A DNA stretch of 33,491 nucleotides, taken from NCBI GenBank assembly GCA_947630425.1, contig CANRHN010000017.1, positions 1 through 33,491 of the forward strand, in the 5' to 3' direction. Shown here one piece after another: positions 1 through 7,838 of the stretch. The translations under genes were made by a program, and so were the position numbers. The notes under the pieces are model-generated. The model had not been told where the DNA came from. It did no database searches and worked only from the letters and a program-made list of their open reading frames with translations. Positions within the stretch are counted from its first letter, which is position 1. Each line of letters starts with the position of its first letter. The stretch comes from an uncultured Clostridia bacterium. Its GTDB lineage: Bacteria > Bacillota > Clostridia > Christensenellales > CAG-314.

Positions 1-337
1 CGTTCAGTACTCCCAAAATTCCACTCAAAACAAGCTACACTGTACACAGCTTTGTATTCACCGCATAGCAGGTTTAACCTCAGAGAGTAATCGCTTATCT
101 GTTAGGCAACCACCCTGTAGAGTCTCCACGATTGGTGGGGATAGAGCGTATGCCATTACGCCTTACCCGCCAATCTTAACTTCCAGCACCAGCCCCCGTT
201 TGGGCAACGAAAGCAAGCACAAGAAACTTCATCGTTGTGCTCGGCGGCGGTCTTTTAGGCCCGCCTTCAACACGTCAATCGCTGACTAGAATACTGCACC
301 ACCAAATTTTATTTAGTTGTAGTGAGCTTTCGCTCGT
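1..337 (-). ncRNA. ole: Structured non-coding RNA, candidate OLE RNA (5' part, cut by window edge)
   Basis: No plausible ORF covers this stretch. Read on the minus strand it starts just after a good promoter with a GNRA hairpin (GAGC-GAAA-GCTC). Further hairpins follow: GGCGG/CCGCC, GCACAA/TTGTGC, a long GATTGG...CCAATC arm that contains GCGTA/TACGC, and AAGCT/AGCTT. The RNA continues past base 1, so it is longer than about 337 nt. OLE RNA (about 600 nt, Firmicutes, forms a membrane complex with OapA) is known to lie downstream of nusB-folD-xseA-xseB-ispA and upstream of oap and dxs; that is exactly this position. The OLE identity rests on length, structure and synteny, not on an alignment. 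tmRNA, RNase P and SRP RNA signatures were not seen. Confidence 0.65.
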
Positions 338-342
338 ATATT

Positions 343-371
343 ATTGTAGCACAAATTCGGCAAAATTGCAA
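343..371 (-). promoter_or_regulatory. Promoter of the left-edge ncRNA
   Basis: Minus-strand TTGCAA, 17-base spacer, TACAAT, with an extended -10 (TGTGC before TACAAT). It lies between ispA and the RNA, so the RNA can be made independently of the ispA operon. Predicted start is near base 337. Confidence 0.65.
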
Positions 372-409
372 ACATTTATATATATGTAACAATTTTGCAC
401 ATTGCCATG

Positions 410-1219
410 CTATTTTTTTCGTGCGGCGTTTTGATCGCAGAACTGCTTGATATATTCAAGATCGTAAGGAAGTTTGTCGCACGTTGCTTTGATTTCGTCG
501 TTGAGCAGCCTGACGTGGTCGAGCAAATCTTCCGTCGTGTAAACGTCGAGGAATGATTTTTCGCATTTCTGCGAATCGAGAATGTCGTCGATAATCTGAT
601 AGCAAACGCCCAGCTTGCAGGCAATTTCGTCAAACAAGGCAATTTCCTCGTCGGACGCGCCGCCCACCATTGCTCCGCACACCAAAGCCGCGCGTATAAG
701 CGTACCCGTTTTGGCTACCGCAAGCTCGGTGGCGTCATCGACGTTTTTCATTTCGGCGAACAAATCCAAAGACTGACCGTGTACCAAGCCCTCTATTCCG
801 CTCATCTTGAACAAAAAGACGCAAGCATTTTTGTAATTTTTGTTGGAAATAGGTCCTTTCAACGCCGTTTCAAATGCCAGATTGAGCAACGCGTCGCCCG
901 CCAACACCGCCGACGCCTCGCCAAACTGCATGTGGCAAGAACGCTTGCCTCTGCGTATGTCATCGTTATCCATGCAAGGAAGGTCGTCGTGTATCAGCGA
1001 GTAGGTGTGTACCATTTCCAAAGCCGCGGCGAGCGTTTTCGCTCCTTCCGAGACATGCTTGCCCACTGCCTTTGCTGTACGAAGCAAAAGCATTGGACGG
1101 AAACGTTTTCCGCCGCTGAAAAGACTGTACTCTATCGCTTGCAGCACCTTGTCGCGACTGTGAGGAAGGTATCCTCTCAACAATTCGTCTATATACTCCA
1201 CCGTAAAATCAGTTTTCAT
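410..1219 (-). CDS. ispA: Polyprenyl (farnesyl/geranyl) diphosphate synthase, shortened
   Basis: Class I trans-prenyltransferase of 269 aa, expected to condense IPP with DMAPP/GPP to farnesyl diphosphate in the cytosol and feed UppS and quinone synthesis. Visible motifs are GGKRFRP near residue 36, the first Asp-rich motif DDLPCMDND near residue 78, KTGTLI near 170 and the second Asp-rich motif DDILD near 212. After DDILD the usual segment containing GKxxGxD is missing and the sequence jumps to EKSF, so the protein is about 20 residues shorter than typical. The start overlaps the end of xseB by 11 bases and follows a GAGG site. Last gene of the nusB-folD-xseA-xseB-ispA run. Family is certain; product chain length is inferred. 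Confidence 0.9.
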   Translation of the reverse strand: MKTDFTVEYIDELLRGYLPHSRDKVLQAIEYSLFSGGKRFRPMLLLRTAKAVGKHVSEGAKTLAAALEMVHTYSLIHDDLPCMDNDDIRRGKRSCHMQFGEASAVLAGDALLNLAFETALKGPISNKNYKNACVFLFKMSGIEGLVHGQSLDLFAEMKNVDDATELAVAKTGTLIRAALVCGAMVGGASDEEIALFDEIACKLGVCYQIIDDILDSQKCEKSFLDVYTTEDLLDHVRLLNDEIKATCDKLPYDLEYIKQFCDQNAARKK

Positions 1220-1403
1220 CTGTCAACCTCACTTTTTCTTGCAAAATTTGCAACTTGCCCTTGCAGTCGTTCAAAGCCGCCATACATTCGTTTGCAAGAG
1301 CCACGCTTTCCTCGAAAATTTTGAAAACATCCTCAATGGGCACGTCACCCTCTATTTTTTCTGCCAGCTCGTTCAACTTGGCAATTTTTTCTTCGAGTTT
1401 CAT
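1209..1403 (-). CDS. xseB: Exodeoxyribonuclease VII small subunit
   Basis: 64-aa helical protein, normal length for XseB. It binds the large subunit XseA to form exonuclease VII, which degrades single-stranded DNA to oligonucleotides in repair. The sequence is charged and helical (MKLEEKIAKLNELAEKIE at the start) with the family's hydrophobic repeat and conserved FEE segment around residue 30. The start overlaps the xseA stop by 4 bases, so the two subunits are probably made by coupled translation. Identification rests on size, pattern and position next to xseA. Confidence 0.9.
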   Translation of the reverse strand: MKLEEKIAKLNELAEKIEGDVPIEDVFKIFEESVALANECMAALNDCKGKLQILQEKVRLTDEN

Positions 1404-2575
1404 TTATGTTCCTCCTTGTGAAAGACCTTTGCGCAAACAGTTCCGTCGCTTAGCCGAACCTGTATTTCCGACCCGACGTCAAGGTCGCTTGCGGATCGAA
1501 CCGACTTGCCCTGCGTTGTAACGTACCCGTAGCCCCGCTTCAACACGTTCATCGGGTTAAGCTCCGCAAGCCTGCCCGTTGCTTGTTCAAACGCCGCCCA
1601 AACGCGCTCCGTTTTTGTTTTCGCCGCGTGAGATACAGCCTGCAAATAGTATTTGACTTTTGACGAAAGATTGTCCAGCTTGCGCCCCGCGCCGTGATAA
1701 ATCAACGTACAGCTGTTTTGAACGCTTTGCCGACATGCGGCAAGTTTGGCTTCCGCGAAAGTGCTGATTTTGTCTAAGTGGGCGACAATGCGCGCCCTTT
1801 CGCGAACCACGTCCAAAGTAACAAATTCCGCTGCTTCGCTCGGAGTTGCGGCGCGTTTGTCTGCGGCAAAGTCGGACAAAGTAAAATCTATTCCGTGCCC
1901 CACTGCCGATACAATGGGTTTGGGACATTCGGCAATGGCGCGCACAACGATTTCCGAATTGAAAACGGAAAGATCCTCGTTTGAGCCTCCGCCCCTGCCC
2001 ACTATCACCACGTCCACGTCGCTTGTGCCGAAGTACTTGATTCCGTTGACAATTTCCACGTCCGCACCTGCCCCCTGCACTTTGACAGGGTACAAAATTA
2101 TGTCTGTAAAGGGCTGTCTGCGCAGAGCAACGTTTTCGATGTCGTGTATGACCGCGCCTGTTTCGCTGGTAACAACGCCTATTTTATTTGCGCTGTGCGG
2201 AACGATTTTTTTGCGCGACTCCTCAAACAAACCTTCTTTGCGCAGCTTTTCTCTCAACTCCACAAATTTTTGATACGCCTCTCCGTTGTTGTCGGTTGCC
2301 GTAAGTCTGCGCACAAAAAAGGAAACATTGCCCGACTTGACGAAGTAATTCAATTGTCCTTCGGCAACGGCGACCATGCCCTGTTGCGGCTCGGTAACGT
2401 TGGCGTAACAAAAACAGTTTATCGCCGCGTCGGCGTCCTTAAGGGAAAAGTACCAGCCGTTATAGGAGCGTTTTACATTCGTAACCTCTCCGCAAACGGA
2501 AAGATCGTTCAGTACTCCGTCAATTTCCACTATGCCGCGAATGTAGTTGTTCAGTTGTGTAACGCTTATGGTCAT
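1400..2575 (-). CDS. xseA: Exodeoxyribonuclease VII large subunit
   Basis: 391 aa; catalytic subunit of exonuclease VII. The N-terminal OB fold (about residues 1-100) begins with the typical SVTQLNNYIRGIVEID. The core shows VIVGRGGGSNEDLSVFN near residue 190 and SAVGHGIDFTLSDFAAD near 220. The family usually has GHETD at the latter place; here the Glu position is Gly, while His and Asp are kept. A coiled C-terminal region follows, used for XseB binding in the family. Overlaps folD by 4 bases upstream and xseB by 4 bases downstream. Confidence 0.93.
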   Translation of the reverse strand: MTISVTQLNNYIRGIVEIDGVLNDLSVCGEVTNVKRSYNGWYFSLKDADAAINCFCYANVTEPQQGMVAVAEGQLNYFVKSGNVSFFVRRLTATDNNGEAYQKFVELREKLRKEGLFEESRKKIVPHSANKIGVVTSETGAVIHDIENVALRRQPFTDIILYPVKVQGAGADVEIVNGIKYFGTSDVDVVIVGRGGGSNEDLSVFNSEIVVRAIAECPKPIVSAVGHGIDFTLSDFAADKRAATPSEAAEFVTLDVVRERARIVAHLDKISTFAEAKLAACRQSVQNSCTLIYHGAGRKLDNLSSKVKYYLQAVSHAAKTKTERVWAAFEQATGRLAELNPMNVLKRGYGYVTTQGKSVRSASDLDVGSEIQVRLSDGTVCAKVFHKEEHK

Positions 2576-3378
2576 TTGGCTTGAAACGCCTTTAACATAT
2601 TTTCAAAAAGAATTGCTCTCGTGACAGGTCCAACGCCGCCCGGTACGGGCGAAATCGCGCTGCACTTGGTGCAATCCGAACTTACATCGCCGCAGGTTTT
2701 ACCCTTGTCAAAGTTCAGACCGACATCCACTACAACGGTTTTTTCCGTCACAAATTCATTTGTTACAAGAGAGGGAACGCCGCAAGCGGAAACGAGTACG
2801 TCCGCCGAACGGCACACTTCGGCAAGGTTTACCGTCTTTGAGTGACAAACGGTGACTGTTGCGTTTCTGTTCAGCATCATCAGCGCAAGAGGCTTGCCCA
2901 CGCCGCCTCTGCCGATAATGACGACATGTTTTCCTTCAAGCTCCACTCCGTAAAAATCCAACAAGCGAACGACTGCGCTCGGAGTTGCGGGACGAAATCC
3001 CGATTTGTTTCCGTAAAGCGCAGCAATCGACAGCGGATTAAGGCAATCCACGTCCAACGAAATGTCGATAAAGGAATACGCCTCTCTGTACACAACGGGC
3101 AGCGGCTGCTCCACCAACACTCCCACTGCGTCGGTTTGGGCGCAGGCTTCTTTAACGTAATTGCAAAGCGTCTGCGCCGAGACATCGGGACGGAGAAACA
3201 CAGCGTTTACGTTGACGCCGCACTTTTCCGCGTTGCGTGAAAGAGAGGACACATACTGTTTCCACTGCGGATCGTCAAACCCGAGCGTGTAGAGCGCAGC
3301 ATTGCGTCCTTGCAGCCCCTTACTCACGTTTTCGAAAATTTTATCGGCGCATGGCTTGCCCAACAGCGCGACGCTCAT
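2572..3378 (-). CDS. folD: FolD-family methylene-THF dehydrogenase/cyclohydrolase, active-site degenerate
   Basis: 268 aa. The family oxidises 5,10-methylene-THF with NADP and hydrolyses the product to 10-formyl-THF. Fold markers are clear: DVD near residue 130, the nucleotide-binding stretch IIGRGGVGKP near 155 (one residue shorter than the usual GRSxIVGxP) and PGGVGPVTRAILFEN near the C-terminus. The catalytic motif is changed: YVxxK is YVSSL here (Lys to Leu), and VQLPLP is VEQPLP (Gln to Glu). Normal activity is therefore doubtful. It may have another function, or a second folD may exist elsewhere. Start overlaps the nusB stop (ATGA) after GGAG. Confidence 0.82.
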   Translation of the reverse strand: MSVALLGKPCADKIFENVSKGLQGRNAALYTLGFDDPQWKQYVSSLSRNAEKCGVNVNAVFLRPDVSAQTLCNYVKEACAQTDAVGVLVEQPLPVVYREAYSFIDISLDVDCLNPLSIAALYGNKSGFRPATPSAVVRLLDFYGVELEGKHVVIIGRGGVGKPLALMMLNRNATVTVCHSKTVNLAEVCRSADVLVSACGVPSLVTNEFVTEKTVVVDVGLNFDKGKTCGDVSSDCTKCSAISPVPGGVGPVTRAILFENMLKAFQAK

Positions 3379-3764
3379 TTCAGACTCCGTTCGTAAGCGG
3401 CAAGAATACCGTTTACATAGCCGACGCTTTTTGCCGTGGAAAATTTTTTTGCCAGAGCAACTGCTTCGTTGATAACAATCGGGTGAGGCGTGTCAAGGTT
3501 GTTCATTTCCCATATAGCCATTTCCAACGCGGCAAGATCGGGGCGGTATATTCGCGACAGCTTGTACGATACGGAAAAACGCGCGACAATTTCATCAATT
3601 TGAGCCTTCTGACCGACAACCCCCTTGATAACGTCCGTTGCAAATTGCACGTCCTCTTGGGTAAGCTTGTCCTGCTCGAATTGCGAAAAGTCGTCGTCAA
3701 AACTTCCGCTTATCAAAAAACAATATATTTTGCAAAATGCCACCTCTCGGGCATAGCTTCTCAT
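3375..3764 (-). CDS. nusB: Transcription antitermination factor NusB
   Basis: 129 aa from the chosen start, an all-helical RNA-binding protein that acts with NusE/S10 at boxA in rRNA antitermination. The N-terminal REVAFCKIYCFL and the C-terminal NEAVALAKKFSTAKSVGYVNGILA are the family's recognisable segments. The ORF track extends 15 residues upstream, but the ATG at 3764 has a GGTGG site 5 bases before it and gives the normal family length. Upstream lie a hairpin and an extended -10-like TGTGGTACAAA. Same gene order (yqhY-nusB-folD) as Bacillus. Confidence 0.9.
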   Translation of the reverse strand: MRSYAREVAFCKIYCFLISGSFDDDFSQFEQDKLTQEDVQFATDVIKGVVGQKAQIDEIVARFSVSYKLSRIYRPDLAALEMAIWEMNNLDTPHPIVINEAVALAKKFSTAKSVGYVNGILAAYERSLK

Positions 3765-3793
3765 ATATCCACCTTTGTACCACAACGCGCAAA

Positions 3794-3814
3794 ACCCTTT
3801 GATAAACAAAGGGT
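3794..3814 (-). terminator. Hairpin between the Asp23-family gene and nusB
   Basis: Minus-strand ACCCTTTG and CAAAGGGT pair around a 5-base loop, followed by only TTTTG. Outer GCGC segments could extend the stem. With such a short T run it is at best a weak terminator or attenuator; it may instead act as an mRNA processing site. Confidence 0.4.
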
Positions 3815-3818
3815 CGCG

Positions 3819-4148
3819 CTAATTTTCTTCAAACTCCACTTCGATCACGTGAACATTGACGTCTTTGACTTTGAATTCCGTCATGTTCTCGATTGTATTT
3901 TTTACCGTGCTTTGAATGTTGCTGGCAACGTCGCTTACTTCCACGTTGTAGGCAAGTTTGACGTACACATCAACGTACACCTCGTCGTCTACGTACTCCG
4001 TTTTGACGGACTCGCGCGCTTGCTTTGAACCGGCAAGGTACTTGACTACTCCCTCCACCTCGTTCAGAGCGCAGTCTACAATGTCGCGAATGATTTCGCT
4101 GCTGTAAACAAGTCTACCCGATTCGTCAAATTTATTTACAACTTTCAT
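3819..4148 (-). CDS. yqhY: Asp23/Gls24 family protein (YqhY-like)
   Basis: 109 aa. Asp23/Gls24 proteins are small envelope-stress or membrane-associated proteins; YqhY of Bacillus is linked to acetyl-CoA carboxylase control. The sequence shows the family pattern of a short strand (GRLVYSSEIIRDIV), the GVV segment around residue 33, and alternating VDVYVKLAYNVEV strands. The ATG at 4148 is preceded by AGGAG at 7 bases, so the 13 extra residues of the ORF track are rejected. It has its own promoter. The accB and accC genes that precede yqhY in Bacillus are absent: spoIIIAH is its direct neighbour. Confidence 0.85.
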   Translation of the reverse strand: MKVVNKFDESGRLVYSSEIIRDIVDCALNEVEGVVKYLAGSKQARESVKTEYVDDEVYVDVYVKLAYNVEVSDVASNIQSTVKNTIENMTEFKVKDVNVHVIEVEFEEN

Positions 4149-4177
4149 GGTATTGCTCCTGTTTTGTCTTTTGTACA

Positions 4178-4206
4178 ATTGTACCACAGTTTTACAAAAA
4201 AAACAA
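4178..4206 (-). promoter_or_regulatory. Promoter of the Asp23-nusB operon
   Basis: Minus-strand TTGTTT, 17-base spacer, TACAAT, with extended -10 context TGTGGTACAAT. It sits in the 60-base gap after spoIIIAH and separates housekeeping transcription from the sporulation operon. Confidence 0.65.
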
Positions 4207-4208
4207 GG

Positions 4209-4685
4209 CTATACGGACAGTATTCTTACGTATTCGGGCTCAATGGAAACTTCCGTGGCAATGATATTGTAAATTTTTACTGTGTCCTGACGGGTCAGCT
4301 CGTCCTTGTCAACGATAACGCTCACGTTGTCAAGTCCCGCATTGACGGTTATAAGCACGTCCTCGTAGCCTTGTGCCTTCAAAAGCGTTTCCAGCAACAG
4401 CTCCGTTTCCATTGCGTCCACAATTTGCTGCTTTTTCACAAGAGCGTTTTGCCTTGCCTCGGCGTACTCGTCCCCTTCCATTGCAATTATGGCGTTCAGC
4501 TCCGCAATTTCATAGTCGCGCTTTGTTTGTCTGTCGAGACGGGACGTGGCAAAGAAGCTTGTTTGAATGGTGGCTGAGTCGTCGGTTTTGTTTTTGGTGG
4601 TAAGCAATGTGACGTTTAGCACTGCAGCAACCACCAGAACAGCCACCATAGACACAATGAGTGCGATTTTCTTTCCTTTTGACAT
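4209..4685 (-). CDS. spoIIIAH: Stage III sporulation protein AH
   Basis: 158 aa. SpoIIIAH is made in the mother cell, crosses the outer forespore membrane once and binds SpoIIQ to form the channel (feeding tube) between mother cell and forespore. A basic N-terminus (MSKGKK) and a single membrane segment (about residues 6-29) precede a YscJ/FliF-like domain. That domain starts with the family's helical region containing DRQTKRDYEIAELNAI and ends in alternating strands. Last gene of the spoIIIA operon, 12 bases after spoIIIAG. Confidence 0.9.
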   Translation of the reverse strand: MSKGKKIALIVSMVAVLVVAAVLNVTLLTTKNKTDDSATIQTSFFATSRLDRQTKRDYEIAELNAIIAMEGDEYAEARQNALVKKQQIVDAMETELLLETLLKAQGYEDVLITVNAGLDNVSVIVDKDELTRQDTVKIYNIIATEVSIEPEYVRILSV

Positions 4686-4697
4686 AAAAAATCCTCC

Positions 4698-5189
4698 CTA
4701 ACTTTTATATGTTAGCACGCTGACGTCCTTTTCCGGAACGTCCAGCAGTGTTACAACCACCTGAACAATTTGAAATTTTATTATCGGATCGTCCGCTCCC
4801 TCGGCGACTACCACCACCCCGAGAATTTTGGGAGGGAGCGTTGTCGTCAGCAACGGCTCTCCCTTGTAAGTGACGAGGCTGTTTGTATGCTTTGTCACCC
4901 CGTTGGAGATTGTCGATTCCGTTTCGTAAGCGTACACCTTTTCTTCGTTGCTTGCATAAGATATGGCAACAGAAGCCTTACCGCAACCCTTGATTTTTTC
5001 TACTACGCTACAAATTTTATGCTCCATTTGGCTTATATATGATTCGTCCGTAGAGGTTTTTTCCTTTTTTGAAGCGCCGTTGCTTGCAAAAATGACAACA
5101 ACCGCCACAATTGCCAAAATTAAGGCGATATAAAGCTCGATATTTTTTATGGATTTGAGCTTTGCAAAAAAATTCTTTATTGCGTTCAT
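4698..5189 (-). CDS. spoIIIAG: Stage III sporulation protein AG
   Basis: 163 aa from the ATG at 5189, chosen because GGGAG lies 6 bases upstream; the ORF track's extra 20 residues cover that ribosome binding site. One membrane segment (about 18-37, YIALILAIVAVVVIFAS) is followed by a soluble domain. In the family this domain forms the large ring of the SpoIIIA-SpoIIQ channel. The C-terminal LGVVVVAEGADDP and VVVTLLDVPEKDVSVL segments are typical ring-building motifs. Confidence 0.9.
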   Translation of the reverse strand: MNAIKNFFAKLKSIKNIELYIALILAIVAVVVIFASNGASKKEKTSTDESYISQMEHKICSVVEKIKGCGKASVAISYASNEEKVYAYETESTISNGVTKHTNSLVTYKGEPLLTTTLPPKILGVVVVAEGADDPIIKFQIVQVVVTLLDVPEKDVSVLTYKS

Positions 5190-5239
5190 GCCGATCTCCC
5201 GATTTTGTTGATTTGATGAGTTAAACGTGCGCCGTCCTT

Positions 5240-5665
5240 TCAAACCCAAACGACGGAAAGAGTACTATTGCCGAAAAAGGGCGCTACCAAATCTTTGATC
5301 CTTTGCTCCAACCCTTGTTCCCACGATGTTTTTACAGCTACCGTAACCGTTTTTTCCGTCGCAGTTATGTCCGCGTCTATTCCGTTGGCGACAAGGGTCT
5401 TTTTTGCCGATTCCGCCGCCGATTGAAGTTGTCTGTCGTTTACGCTGTTCACATAGGACTGCTGAATTTCAACGGCGTTTTCCCTGCCACGGGAAAAAGA
5501 AATGTCCCCGTTGAACAGCCCGACAAGAGGCTGAACGATAACCAACGTTACCACCACGCCAAACACCGTTTTTACGTATCGGCGAGTTTGACCCTCGGGC
5601 AAGATAATGTCGCACAACACCGACAAAATTGCTATTCCCGCAACGGTTACTACCCACTGTCCCAT
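5240..5665 (-). CDS. spoIIIAF: Stage III sporulation protein AF
   Basis: 141 aa, counted from the ATG at 5665 (MGQWVVTVAG); the ORF track start lies inside spoIIIAE. Two membrane segments (about residues 4-20 and 32-50) are separated by the family's short LPEGQTRRYVK loop. A soluble domain of about 90 residues follows and is predicted to join the ring-forming assembly of the channel. Starts 5 bases after spoIIIAE ends. Confidence 0.88.
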   Translation of the reverse strand: MGQWVVTVAGIAILSVLCDIILPEGQTRRYVKTVFGVVVTLVIVQPLVGLFNGDISFSRGRENAVEIQQSYVNSVNDRQLQSAAESAKKTLVANGIDADITATEKTVTVAVKTSWEQGLEQRIKDLVAPFFGNSTLSVVWV

Positions 5666-5670
5666 ACAAA

Positions 5671-6801
5671 CTACACTCCGTTCGCCATACAGATGGCAAC
5701 AAGTATCAACAGGCAAAACATAAAGCCGACGGCAAGTATCAACACCGACAAAAAGGTAAGCGTTTTACTCATTCCTCCCAACAGCTTTACGTATCTTTCG
5801 TCCACTACAGGTTCGCTTACCGCGGCTACGGCTTGTAAACCCAAATTGAGGCAAACCAGGCTTACAAGGGGCTTTATCGCAAGAAAAAGCAAAATCAGCA
5901 AGGTGACCACTCCGAAAGCATTTTTTATGAGCGATGTGCTTGCGGCAACAATGTCGAAACCGTCTGCAAGGTAGCCGCCCAAAATCGGTATGTAATTTTT
6001 TGTTGCGAACTTTGCCGCGCGGTATGACACGCCGTCTATCGAAGCGGCTGTAATACCCTGCACCGTTGTTACCGCGGAAAACAGCATAAACAGCACTCCG
6101 AGTATCCAACCGGAAGCGTTGGAAAAAAACTCCGACGCTTTGCTAACCCTGACGTTTGAAGAAATGTTACCGACAGCCGTAAACACAAGCGCGAACACCG
6201 ACAGAGGAAGCACCACGGCGCGAATTACCTCTATTATCGTTGTGGAGAACATCACCATGGAGGGCTGACACACTCCGGAAGCCACGTTGCCGCCGTTGGC
6301 TATCAAAAGCGTCAGCAAAATGGGCGACGCTACCTCCGACAGCGTTGCAACCTGATTGAGCAACACATATATCTGCTTGTAGGCGTCCACCAACATCGAC
6401 AGCACCGACACCAGCACTACAGTAACGCCAACAAAGGAAATTACTTGATTTGTGCTGTCCGAAATCATTCCCCCGTTTGTTTTGCGAACAAGCCCGAGAA
6501 GAACGATAACGGTAAAAATTGCAATCAACTCCGGTAAAAGACTTTTTATACCGTCGCCGAACAACGACAAAAAAATGTCCCAAAAGCTGTCCGCAGTGTC
6601 AAATTCGCCTTTTACTATGCTTTTTACCTTGTCGGCTACGCTATCGAAAAAATCGGTAGCAACGTCGTCCACTTGCGAAAAATCGATGTTTGCCAACCCT
6701 TCGTCAACGTTTTTATTCAGCTCCTCCTCGATGTCGGCAAATGCCACGGCGGGCGCGCAAAGAATTGCTATTAAAATTGCAATTGCAATCAAACGCTTCA
6801 T
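5671..6801 (-). CDS. spoIIIAE: Stage III sporulation protein AE
   Basis: 376 aa polytopic membrane protein. An N-terminal signal-like segment (MKRLIAIAILIAILCAPAVAFA) is followed by an exported acidic region to about residue 95. Seven or so hydrophobic segments follow to the C-terminus. SpoIIIAE is the large integral-membrane component of the spoIIIA transport complex. Its start overlaps the spoIIIAD stop by 4 bases. Length and order match the family. Confidence 0.9.
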   Translation of the reverse strand: MKRLIAIAILIAILCAPAVAFADIEEELNKNVDEGLANIDFSQVDDVATDFFDSVADKVKSIVKGEFDTADSFWDIFLSLFGDGIKSLLPELIAIFTVIVLLGLVRKTNGGMISDSTNQVISFVGVTVVLVSVLSMLVDAYKQIYVLLNQVATLSEVASPILLTLLIANGGNVASGVCQPSMVMFSTTIIEVIRAVVLPLSVFALVFTAVGNISSNVRVSKASEFFSNASGWILGVLFMLFSAVTTVQGITAASIDGVSYRAAKFATKNYIPILGGYLADGFDIVAASTSLIKNAFGVVTLLILLFLAIKPLVSLVCLNLGLQAVAAVSEPVVDERYVKLLGGMSKTLTFLSVLILAVGFMFCLLILVAICMANGV

Positions 6802-7184
6802 AACGCCAACCCTATGATAGCCTCAAACAGTTTTTCTACGATAGGCAGCGCACAAAACAAAATTGCCACCTTTGCCGCCAACAACACCTTGTCGCCAACG
6901 CTTTTGCAATTGGCGTCCAAGCAAAGATTATTGCTGAATTCCGCCAAGTAACCTATGCCGACCACCTTGATAACACAGCCGATGGCTTCGCTATCCACCC
7001 TTGCCCTGTCGGCAAGATTGTAAAGAGTGTACACAACGTCGTAAAGCGCGTCGCAAATCATCAGCAACAGCACAACAGCCGCGCCTATAGTCAAAGGAAC
7101 AGCAAACTCCGGTTTGAGTTGCCGTACTATAACGATACCCACTGCCGACAACAACGCCAACAGCGCAATTTTGTAAAAATCCAT
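6798..7184 (-). CDS. spoIIIAD: Stage III sporulation protein AD
   Basis: 128 aa, almost wholly hydrophobic with four probable membrane segments. It starts MDFYKIALLALLSAVGIVIV, and the motif GIGYLAEFSNNLCLDA near residue 77 matches the family's conserved GxGYxxEFxxxxCxDA. It is a membrane component of the SpoIIIA complex and resembles small flagellar/type III export proteins in layout. Lies 2 bases after spoIIIAC and overlaps spoIIIAE by 4. Confidence 0.9.
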   Translation of the reverse strand: MDFYKIALLALLSAVGIVIVRQLKPEFAVPLTIGAAVVLLLMICDALYDVVYTLYNLADRARVDSEAIGCVIKVVGIGYLAEFSNNLCLDANCKSVGDKVLLAAKVAILFCALPIVEKLFEAIIGLAL

Positions 7185-7186
7185 AG

Positions 7187-7381
7187 CTACAAGTCGAATA
7201 AGGATTGCAACGTGTCGTATAGCTGCACAATGACGTCCAGCATCATTACAAGCGCGACCACAAGTCCAACCACCGAAACGACGGTTGCAATTTCGTCCTT
7301 GCCCGAACGTTTCAAAAGCATAGTTGCAATGGCGGTTATAATGCCAACTGCGGCTATTTTCAAAATTACTGCAATATCCAT
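7187..7381 (-). CDS. spoIIIAC: Stage III sporulation protein AC
   Basis: 64 aa, the usual SpoIIIAC size. Two membrane helices are separated by a short loop with RSGKDE. SpoIIIAC is homologous to the N-terminal half of SpoIIIAD and sits in the outer forespore membrane. The ATG at 7381 is preferred to the TTG of the ORF track (7399), which would lie inside spoIIIAB. Starts 4 bases after spoIIIAB ends. Confidence 0.9.
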   Translation of the reverse strand: MDIAVILKIAAVGIITAIATMLLKRSGKDEIATVVSVVGLVVALVMMLDVIVQLYDTLQSLFDL

Positions 7382-7385
7382 TTTT

Positions 7386-7832
7386 TCAGATGAGAACAAT
7401 TCCCACCATTACCCCCAACAATATTCCGAGCTTTACGTAAACGGACTCCCTGCGCGCTTGATCGTTTGCCTCCTTGTTCATATCGGCAAATATCGCCTCG
7501 TAGTAATCAACATGCTTTTTCAATTCCTGCGTGCTTACAGCGTTTAGCCCCTCGAAAAAGGTTTTAACGTAATTTTGCTCGCGCGTGTTCAAGGAACACT
7601 TTGTTTTGCCTTTTTCAATATATTCGCAAAAAACCTCGCTGCAATTTGCGCAGAAATCTTTGTTGAACTTGTCTATTTCCAGCTGCCGTACATCGAGATT
7701 TACCTTGAACAGAGCCAAGTATTTGCACAAATCACTGCAAAACATAAACTTACTTCTCACTCGGCGTTCAAAGTACTTTCCCAATGCAAAACCACACAAA
7801 GCGCACGCAATAATGGCTACTATGTCTGTCAT
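7386..7832 (-). CDS. spoIIIAB: Stage III sporulation protein AB
   Basis: 148 aa. An N-terminal membrane segment (about 4-18, ending in GKYFERRV) and a C-terminal one (about 130-148, KLGILLGVMVGIVLI) flank a helical cytoplasmic region. The arrangement resembles GspF/type II secretion membrane proteins, as noted for the family. It is thought to be the membrane partner of the SpoIIIAA ATPase, whose gene ends 6 bases upstream. Confidence 0.85.
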   Translation of the reverse strand: MTDIVAIIACALCGFALGKYFERRVRSKFMFCSDLCKYLALFKVNLDVRQLEIDKFNKDFCANCSEVFCEYIEKGKTKCSLNTREQNYVKTFFEGLNAVSTQELKKHVDYYEAIFADMNKEANDQARRESVYVKLGILLGVMVGIVLI

Positions 7833-7838
7833 ATTAGT

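Noticed and set aside
1-337. tmRNA, RNase P or SRP RNA at the left edge
   Set aside because: No tag-peptide frame or tRNA-like ends, no RNase P core segments and no SRP Alu or helix-8 signature were seen; the OLE setting fits better.
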